Shown here piece after piece: positions 57,228 through 64,000 of a DNA stretch of 64,000 bases. Both the position numbers and the translations under genes were made by a program. The notes under the pieces were generated by a model. It was not told where the DNA came from, ran no database searches, and worked only from the letters and a program-made list of their open reading frames with translations. Numbering within the stretch: the stretch's first letter is position 1; each line of letters opens with the position of its first letter. The DNA is taken from contig NC_135359.1 of the NCBI RefSeq assembly GCF_051622035.1, positions 24,028,001 to 24,092,000 on the forward strand, written 5' to 3'. This DNA is from Arctopsyche grandis. Its lineage: Eukaryota; Arthropoda; Insecta; Trichoptera; Hydropsychidae.

Positions 57228-57746
57228 CAGGAAGGCCTGACAGATAGACCCCAATGCACCTTCCAAGACAATTAATTACAAACATTGCAGCATTTTCATT
57301 ACATTAATCACTGTTTTTTGAGAGGCTGAAGATTACTATCACTATCACATGAAATTAGCAATCAATTAATTAGCATCTAAATAGCAACCACAGGTTGCAA
57401 TATGGGAACTGGATTTGGAAAATTTCGTAAATATCGGGTGTAGATACCGTGTGTGTGGACGACACCATTAAGACATCTATGGATTTAGACTTGTACATCA
57501 ATTTTTACATATTGTACATAAATCAAATTCAGATATTTGTGACAACAGTTAGGATGCTTTTTGGCAATTTGAGGAACCGTTTCAACAATGAAAATCAGAT
57601 AACATGACAAACGCTGATAAGAAACGATCGACTTGGAGTTATAAATATCCAAATCTAACCAGCAGTATTAAAGATTAGCACGGGATCAAACCTAGTAATC
57701 TCTCGGTGCTAAACATAAACGCAACCACTGAGCCATACTGCTGGCT
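57228..57746 (-). mobile_element. tRNA-derived SINE with internal extra sequence
   Basis: Tail CAGGAAGGCCTGACAG at left, head CCATACTGCTGGCT at right, usual body near 57540-57650. About 120 bp longer than the family norm because of unrelated sequence around 57320-57450. Confidence 0.78.
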
Positions 57747-57838
57747 AATTCGTTAAAACATTCCCCAATATGCAGTAATTTGAAAAATTGTTCCGAGAGT
57801 ATTCCATAATATAATTAGATTGAATCATCAAAATATAC

Positions 57839-58190
57839 GGGTCTACCTCACGGGACCGAAAATGAAACGCTCGAAAACGCAAATATCGGATATCTTAAGT
57901 CGAAAGATAAAAAAGGGTCTCTCCCCGGGTCGTACATTCTCACTTAATTTGCGCGAGCAGGATACAACAGGAACAAGAGGAACAGGCTTTTCCTCCCGTA
58001 TTCTGCGCGCACACATTAAACAAGGCTGTGTGACAAAAAGAAAGATAATTTCACCGCATGCCACTCATATATATATATGTAAATGATACCGTTTACCATG
58101 CACCCTTTTTTTTGATCTTTCAATTTTCGATCTTTGCCTTCCGATATTTGCTTTTTCGATCTTTTGACTTTCGGTGCCGTGAGGTAGACC
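57839..58190. mobile_element. TIR repeat family B, copy 2
   Basis: Inverted ends GGGTCTACCTCACGG and CCGTGAGGTAGACCC; interior about 90% like copy 1 by eye. The right-hand 110 bp (58191-58300) is also shared with 20913-21034, so the homologous block extends beyond the TIR. A further half-copy ends at 58404-58425. Confidence 0.7.
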
Positions 58191-58425
58191 CATTACAAAA
58201 AGCAGTCAATTATTTAAGACGCTAATGAGTAAAAAATAAAGAGCAGAACTACATATTTCAAGACCAAAAAGGTCTATATTTAACTTTCGAATTTTTTTTC
58301 GGAGTTTACCATGCACCATTTTTTTTTTAATCTTTCGACTTAAGATCTTTCGATTTTTGATCTTTGCCATCCGATATTTACGTTTTCGGGCGTTTCCCTT
58401 TCGGTCCCGTGAGGGAGACCGAAAA
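58191..58425. repeat. Extension and half-copy of family B
   Basis: 58191-58300 duplicates 20913-21034 (CAATTATTTAAGACGCTAAT, AAGACCAAAAAGGTCTATAT). 58300-58425 repeats the right-hand TIR region again, ending CGGTCCCGTGAGGGAGACC. Confidence 0.65.
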
Positions 58426-58607
58426 TATACATATATGTATTAAATTTGAAACAATCTCACACAAAGCAAAATGCACGAGAAAATCCAAGAAAAACAATCG
58501 TCTTTATAAATGCGCATCAAAGCAGTATATGGTCGCCAAAACGCGTGTTGAGGGTGCGCTTGTTTATGGTGCGATTCATCAGCTGAGTTCGAGAGCGAAC
58601 TGAGGAG

Positions 58608-58641
58608 TCAGTCAGTCCGGCACTTCGGACGTTGAAGGTCG
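58608..58641 (+). promoter_or_regulatory. Sap-r core promoter: Inr plus DPE
   Basis: TCAGTCAGT at 58608-58616 fits the arthropod initiator TCAKTY, and GGTCG at 58637-58641 matches the DPE consensus RGWYV starting exactly at +28 if A58610 is +1. No TATA box is seen 25-35 bp upstream. This gives a 63-nt leader before the ATG at 58673. Confidence 0.55.
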
Positions 58642-58672
58642 TGTCGTAAGAGTTTCGCGGCCAGACAACGAG

Positions 58673-58721
58673 ATGGCGCGGCAGGCGTTCGCTCTGCTGC
58701 TGCTGGCGGTGGCCTTCTGCG
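58673..58721 (+). CDS. Sap-r: Sap-r exon 1 (signal peptide)
   Basis: Encodes MARQAFALLLLAVAFC plus one base. Donor GCG|GTCAGT, phase 1. The open frame continues into the intron through a CACCAT repeat that would read as poly-His, but splicing to 62245 restores the saposin-A domain, so that stretch is intronic. Confidence 0.88.
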
Positions 58722-61700
58722 GTCAGTCTTCACACTCGTCACTCGTCACTCATCACCATCACCATCACCATCACCATCACCATCACTCGATTCACATCCG
58801 CAACGTCATCCTCGGTTTCTTTGTTGCTAATTATTGCGATGTTATGATTATGACAATACACAGCCCATCCCCCTTTCCATATCCATATCCGTATCCGTTG
58901 TGGCGAATCTCCAATTGTGTAAAATTTACTTTTGTACGATTTGGTTGAATAACGCGTCTGTTGACCTGTGCAACCGAATCGAACGTTTCATAACCGACGG
59001 CTTTGGTCATTATTATTCGAGCCCACATCTTCTCAATCGTTGAATGTATTAAATCTACAATCCCCTCCGAACCCCTATATGTAATTTTAATAAAATACGT
59101 ATTGTGTATGATTCGTTATCGTCGTATCAACTCAATATATATATGCAATAGAGGCCTCATTGACCATGCTTCATATATGGTTATATTGAGGCAAATGAGT
59201 AATACGTACTGTGGGTTTTGTACGATGACTTTGAACAATCTGTAGTTTGTTTACTTGCGTCCTTTGATTTAATAAATAAACTTGAGAAAAATCGAATTAG
59301 TTTTCATTTATGTTTCCAAAGATTCAGTACAGAATGTGTACATATAGATTTTTATGCATTGTTTGATTTTTAAAATCAGTGCTCTTTTTGCTTCAAGCTA
59401 TGATTATTTTGACATTTTTCGCTTTATCGTATCTTTTTTCAGCTCGAACGACAGCCACATCCGATATGATGATGTCCATTACATTGAAAACCAAGCATCG
59501 GCTTGCGGTTTAATAATAACAAACTTTTTTAAGTAAATAATTCATTTATATCCAGTTTCTGTTTGGGACCTATTCATTAGAATACAAAGAAATACTTGTT
59601 TTTAATTTAAAATATTAAAGACTTCTTTATTAAACCAGCTTAATTCCAATAAGTAGTGGAAGTAATTGGTATTTCAAATTGTGAAAATAGTTTTTGTTGA
59701 ATTGTTATATGTTATTTGCAATTGATACCTTTACCGTATTTAGCAGGGCTGTGGAATCGGATCAAAATTTACTGACTCCTACTTTATTTTATAATTTGAC
59801 TTCAACGATTTTGTTAAGATCAACTCTTCTTGCCAACGTATAAAATTGTTAGTAATAAAAATAATAGTGATTTTCAAAATACAAAAAATTAAAAAAAATC
59901 ATTAAAAATTGACATGCAACCCAATTTTTTGACTTATTGATGAGGAAATAGGTATAAAACAAAATATGAGACAGAGGAAACAATCAGTTTTGACCACAAA
60001 ACATCAAATTACTTTAATACTCATAACTAAAATCTGCCATTCAACGATTTTATTTATAATGTAATTTAAAATCATGATTTTTATAAAGACATTATGATTC
60101 AATTTAAATTTTTTAATGGATTTACTTCAATAAAATTGGGACTCTAGTTGACACATACGGTGATACTATTAATTGAGCTTTAACAATTGAAAGTGGCATT
60201 AGTCCACTTTTCTGCATTTCGAGAAATATCTCGCAAAACATTAAACATAATGTTTTGCGTTTAACAATATTTAAAAATACTACTAGCCTGTAATACGTTT
60301 GTTCGGTTTTTCCAAGATTTTGAACATATCGAATTAAAAGAAGTGATATAACAATTTGTGAATTAAGTCAAACAGAAATAGTGTTTTTGGAACTGAAAAT
60401 TGGACTTCCTCCACTTTCAAATATAACAGCTCGATTAAAGAAAATAATAAAAAGGAGTCAGTTAGTTGATTTTTTACGACTCCGACTCTGCTTGAAATGC
60501 TCCCAACTCCACAGCCCTAGTATTTAGCAAATAAAAATAGAGTCTCACAATCTATTGACTAGTCGTCGATATGCAATAAAACGTTTTTAAAACCCAACAC
60601 ATATAATATAATATACGTAAGGAAAAGACAACCTGAGAGTGTGCAGACAAGTGGTTGAACCGGTTGAAGAGTACAAATACCTAAGAGCAATGATCAACAC
60701 AGACATTAGTTCAGAATCTGAAATAAGACAAAGAAAAGAAGTACATGAGAAGTGTTTTATGGTATCGAAGGATGTCTATTAAATTACGTTTGCAAATTCT
60801 ACGTTCCTATGTATTGTCAGTGTTGCTGTACAGATAAGAAACATGGTCAATAGAGTCCTTTGAAATGTGGTGATGCCGGAGCATGTTGAAGATCTCTTGA
60901 AAGGAACATGGGAAGAACGAAACTGTCCTCCAGCTGCCTTACAAAAATAGAGAGCTTCTAAGTATTGTAAAGCGGAAAACTGGAATATCTTGGCCGCCTA
61001 ATACATGGTTCCATGTATCGCCTTCCACAGACAGTAATAAATGGAGAAGTAGAGGGCAAATGGTAGCTTGGAAGAAAGAAACTCTTGGCTCTAGATTATC
61101 AGAACATAGATGAGACTTGGTAGATTGTTTTGGCTTGTCCAAAATAGGGAAGATTTCGCACAGGTTATTAATAATATCTGAACACAGATACGGTACGACA
61201 AGAAAGAGACATATCTGTTGACGGATGTTCATAATACAATTTGTATTCTCGCGTAGTACGTACATTTAAAACATTCTGGTGAATAATACAGTCGTTGATT
61301 ATCACTATCGCTAAAATTATTGTTATTGCCATCAATCTCTTTTCATAACTACACACGAAAACTTCAAATTGGCTATTAACAACGCGTTCCTGCATTGAAT
61401 GATAACACGATAATACAATCTGTTCGGCGTGAATAATATCATTAAAAATATATGTCACAAGAAGCGGAACCGAATCGTAGTACTTATTATTGAAAATATT
61501 AATTTGCTGAATAAACAGCGCTTATTCATTGAACTCAAACAGAAATCAATTAATGCTTTGTCTTGTTCAAACACTCGCTTATGACAAACCTCGGCCGGTT
61601 TCAATGATTCACTCACAACGAAAAGTATTATTACATAGATATTATGTGCACGTGTTGTATACATTTTGCTGACTCAAACAAAGAGTTCCAATAATTACAA

Positions 61701-63952
61701 TTTTATTTGGTTAGATAGTTTTATTTGGAATGTGTAAATTCATTTCGAAGCAAAATGGTCAAAATATTTTTGTCGATAGCATATAATGACCCTCAATGTC
61801 AAATACGTTGCAAAATCAACAAAAATATTATCATATGCGAAAAAATACATACTCATGTTAGAACATACATATTTATTTATACGATATTTTTAAATAGAAG
61901 CCCCTGAAGCTTGAACGTTCATACATATTGTATTATAATCCAATAAAGTTGTCAGTCAAGTTTTCTGTATTTGAATAGTTCATAAGTAAAAAATCAGACC
62001 CGCTTGGTTTAGGCGACATAATTATGTAAGTATGTGGTTTCGTGTGTTTTATTTTCTTTACTTATTTTTATGAAAAGATCAAGGTAAGTATTTCTATATC
62101 ACTGTCCTATATGTAGGTCAGGTCTATTGATAGCCTTCTCATTCAAAGACCTCTGTCATTATCATTTTTATAATAATCGTTGTATTTTAATCAGTATATG
62201 TATGTATAACTAATAATATATATATTTATTTCAATTTTCTGTAGGTTTCGTAGCAACTACGCCTCTTTTAGGAGAAAAACAATGTACTTGGGGACCATCT
62301 TATTGGTGCTCGAATATCACGTAAGTCTTTTTTTCGTCATTTAATGTATTCTTTTTAACAAAACTATTTTATCGAACTGTTTATGATTACAGAAATGCCA
62401 AAGGATGTGGAGCAGTTAAACACTGCATCAAATCCGTATGGGAAAAGCAAACAATGCCTGAGGACAAAGATGAAATTTGCAAGATTTGCACGGATATGGT
62501 AACACAAGCTAGAGATCAACTTGAGAGTAATCAAACTCAGGTAAAAATATTTAAATGATTTTTTTTTTGATATCCGTCAATATTAATACATATGTGTACT
62601 CAAGTGTGTTTTAATATTATATTTTTAGGAAGACTTAATGGCTGTATTTGAAGGATCTTGCAAGTTGATTCCGCTCAAAGTAGTGTCTAATGAGTGTATT
62701 AAATTGGTAGATGACTTCATTCCGGAGCTGGTGGAAACATTAGCGTCACAGATGAATCCTCAAGTCGTGTGCTCGGTCGCTGGACTCTGTAATAGTGCAA
62801 GAATCGATAAGATGTTGGCCAATATGGTGATTATTTTCACATTTACATATGATAATGGTTTATTCAGTAGTATATAGGTTTTTGTTTAAACATTCACAGT
62901 ACGAACAAAAAGATTTGGCTTCGGAAAACGAGAAGAACGTACAAATGTGTAATGGATGCTTTACGGTAGTCGATAAAATGAAGAAAAACTTCGATGACAC
63001 GTCTTACGAGAAATTTTTGGAAAATATACTAAGAGTGAGTTTACTTACATGCTATTGATAAGTTCGTTTTTGTATTTTTCAGTTCATTAGTGCTAATGTT
63101 TAATTTAATTACAGGCTTGTGGGAAACTTGGTAGCTTCTCTGATAGTTGCGCTACTGCTGTGTTTGTAAATTTTGAAGATTTGTACGGCCACGTACAAAA
63201 CAACTTCAATTCTGAAAATATCTGCCATTTGGCTGGAACGTGCTCATATAAATTCCACCAACATAAACCATCATCAGAAGAAATTGAATCGGCAGATTCT
63301 ACTAGCAATGTTGAAATCACACCTATGGGTAATGTCGGCCGTTTGGACATTGATGCAAGGTAAAAAGAATTAAAACTTAATAAAATTCAAAATATATTCA
63401 ATATTCCATGAAATTCTGTTTATTTTTAGCGATGACGTTCCCTGTCAACTATGCGAACAGTTGGTTAATCATTTACGTGATATTCTCATCGCAAATACAA
63501 CAGAGGCTGAATTTAAAAGGGTTCTTGATGGTAAGGAGCAATATCAGATGTGATTAAAAATTAACAAGTTTCAAATCGGATACATTTGTATGTGTGAAAT
63601 TTTATGCATTGTTTCAGGTCTTTGCAAGCAAACTGGTTCATTCCAACGTGAATGTTTGTCAATTTCAGAGCAGTACTATCCTGTTATTTACGATTTCCTT
63701 GTCAGAGAATTAGATTCCACTGAAGTTTGTCTGATGGTTGGTATTTGCCACAATGGCAAAACAATTGTAAGTACTACTCGTCATTGATTTAATTTATTTA
63801 TTGAGTGATTGTGTTTTAATTATGTTTATGTATTTCAGGACGTACCAATTGCTCCATTAGTTCCAACACATGTTGGTGAACTAGCTATTAAAGTCCTTCA
63901 CAAGGCATCCGATAAACCCTTGATTGGAAAAGACGAAGCAAATAGCTATAAA
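58673..63952 (+). CDS. Sap-r: Prosaposin / Saposin-related precursor, 5' part (nine exons, runs off the window)
   Basis: Secreted, lysosome-targeted polyprotein cleaved into saposins, small lipid-binding activators of sphingolipid hydrolases. Exons: 58673-58721, 62245-62320, 62393-62540, 62629-62826, 62900-63034, 63115-63359, 63430-63530, 63618-63766, 63839-63952; GT-AG introns, phases all consistent, 405 codons so far. Seen: signal peptide (residues 1-16, hydrophobic Ala/Leu core); an N-terminal saposin-A domain with CTWGPSYWCSNIT and C30, C38, C47, C53; then three six-cysteine saposin-B domains with cysteines at 71/74/102/114/139/145, 174/177/204/214/239/245 and 289/292/320/330/355/361. N-glycosylation sequons are at N40, N88 and N306. 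Insect homologues carry more saposin units, so much of the gene lies to the right. The donor at 63952 (AAA|GTAAAA) is likely, but the frame stays open to the edge, so exon 9 could be longer. Confidence 0.95.
58749..58786 (+). repeat. (CACCAT)n microsatellite at the start of Sap-r intron 1
   Basis: About six CACCAT units, 28 bp after the exon 1 donor. In the exon frame it would read as histidines, but it is spliced out. Confidence 0.9.
58787..59735 (+). other. Sap-r intron 1, proximal part
   Basis: Unique sequence with a CATATCCATATCCGTATCC tandem near 58879 and no coding evidence; the hAT element follows at 59744. Confidence 0.5.
59744..60519. mobile_element. hAT-type element in Sap-r intron 1, 776 bp
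   Basis: Inverted ends CAGGGCTGTGGAATCGG and CCAACTCCACAGCCCTA, with inner GACTCC blocks at both ends. Perfect 8-bp TSD GTATTTAG (59736-59743 and 60520-60527). Contains a second inverted-repeat element at about 60170-60438. Confidence 0.9.
60170..60438 (+). mobile_element. TIR repeat family D, copy nested in hAT element
   Basis: Ends TTAATTGAGC and GCTCGATTAA with sub-terminal GAAAGTGG / CCACTTTC. The core has the palindrome-like GCAAAACATT..AATGTTTTGC, followed by AATATTTAAAAATACT. Related copies lie at 42655-42800 (-) and 46110-46300 (+). Confidence 0.65.
60618..61180 (+). mobile_element. Non-LTR retrotransposon RT C-terminal remnant
   Basis: Decayed frames include QVVEPVEEYKYLRAMINTD, SSESEIRQR, then GHLIHGSMYRLPQTVINGEV and CFGLSKIGKISHRLL, resembling the end of non-LTR reverse transcriptases (YKYLG...I, YRLLQLIxxGKI, WFGLSS). 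A family distinct from the RTE copies; several stops. Lies in Sap-r intron 1. Confidence 0.65.
62245..62320 (+). CDS. Sap-r: Sap-r exon 2
   Basis: Residues 17-41 plus two bases: mature N terminus and first half of the saposin-A domain (CTWGPSYWCSNI). Acceptor TTCTGTAG|GT, donor CAC|GTAAGT, phase 2. Confidence 0.93.
62393..62540 (+). CDS. Sap-r: Sap-r exon 3
   Basis: Residues 42-91: second half of saposin-A (KGCGAVKHC) and the first CxxC (C71, C74) of saposin domain 1. Acceptor GATTACAG|AA, donor CAG|GTAAAA, phase 0. Confidence 0.93.
62629..62826 (+). CDS. Sap-r: Sap-r exon 4
   Basis: Residues 92-157, remainder of saposin domain 1 with C102, C114, C139 and C145. Donor ATG|GTGATT, phase 0. 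Confidence 0.93.
62900..63034 (+). CDS. Sap-r: Sap-r exon 5
   Basis: Residues 158-202: linker and start of saposin domain 2 (CNGC, C174/C177). Acceptor TTCACAG|TA, donor AGA|GTGAGT, phase 0. Confidence 0.93.
63115..63359 (+). CDS. Sap-r: Sap-r exon 6
   Basis: Residues 203-283 plus two bases: remainder of saposin domain 2 (C204, C214, C239, C245) and an acidic, Ser-rich linker likely to contain a processing site. Donor AAG|GTAAAA, phase 2. Confidence 0.93.
63430..63530 (+). CDS. Sap-r: Sap-r exon 7
   Basis: Residues 284-317 plus one base: start of saposin domain 3 (C289, C292) with the sequon NTT at N306. Acceptor TTTTTAG|C, donor GATG|GTAAGG, phase 1. Confidence 0.93.
63618..63766 (+). CDS. 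Sap-r: Sap-r exon 8
   Basis: Residues 318-367 completing saposin domain 3 (C320, C330, C355, C361; the VCLMVGIC end motif). Acceptor GTTTCAG|GT, donor ATT|GTAAGT, phase 0. Confidence 0.93.
63839..63952 (+). CDS. Sap-r: Sap-r exon 9 (3' limit uncertain)
   Basis: Codes DVPIAPLVPTHVGELAIKVL and onwards, a linker between saposin units. Acceptor ATTTCAG|GA is clear. The donor AAA|GTAAAA at 63952/63953 is inferred; downstream codons stay open but look A+T-rich and non-coding. Confidence 0.8.
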
Positions 63953-64000
63953 GTAAAACTAACACACAGTGAATTAAATCACATTTATGTATATTTATTA

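Noticed and set aside
58673..58948. 91-codon frame with a poly-histidine run after a signal peptide
   Set aside because: The frame crosses the exon 1 donor GCG|GTCAGT; the CACCAT repeat is intronic and the true continuation is the saposin-A exon at 62245.

Overview
The window looks like about 64 kb of nuclear DNA from an insect. The evidence is: strong A+T richness; spliced genes with short GT-AG introns; a CYP4-family cytochrome P450 and a prosaposin (Sap-r) gene of arthropod type; an Inr plus DPE core promoter; and a dense load of hAT, Tc1-like, Helitron, RTE-like and tRNA-derived SINE insertions. The order cannot be fixed from the sequence alone. Palindromic ACAT/ATGT microsatellites (ACATACATATGTATGT and similar) are scattered through the whole window.

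Positions 1 to about 47,400 form a gene-poor desert in which I find no convincing protein-coding gene. It holds datable transposon insertions, many with both ends and an exact target-site duplication (TSD): a Tc1-like element (5610-6268), hAT elements (11387-11885, 13023-13887, 21747-22263, 28280-29889), Helitrons (19585-19878, 30745-31221, 34518-34798, 46569-47256), a TIR element (39255-39420), SINEs on both strands, and RTE-like 3' ends. Between them lie unique GC-richer blocks (about 1590-2110, 5120-5290, 7900-8260, 9330-9780, 14680-14880, 21120-21420, 25740-26040, 37860-38340) that could be promoters, 5' exons or enhancers of genes lying outside the window. The most striking structure is a chained, palindromic array at 34919-35924, built of 110-170 bp units that share a 10-bp AGTSATSACT junction.

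Positions 47798-56121 (+) carry a complete nine-exon CYP4 P450 gene encoding 526 residues, with all hallmark motifs (C-helix WxxxR, CYP4 I-helix signature with the heme-linking Glu, ExxR, FxxGxRxCxG). Its introns contain a hAT MITE, a SINE and an RTE fragment.

A short intergenic stretch (56122-58609) holds a Harbinger-like MITE, a SINE and a TIR repeat also present near 20.5-21.0 kb. From 58673 to the right edge (+) runs the 5' part of a prosaposin/Sap-r gene: signal peptide, N-terminal saposin-A domain and three complete six-cysteine saposin-B domains over nine exons. Its 3' end lies beyond the window. Sap-r intron 1 (3.5 kb) carries a hAT insertion with another element nested in it, and a decayed non-LTR fragment. 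The two genes are neighbours on the same strand; nothing suggests they work in one pathway (ER monooxygenase versus lysosomal sphingolipid activator precursor).
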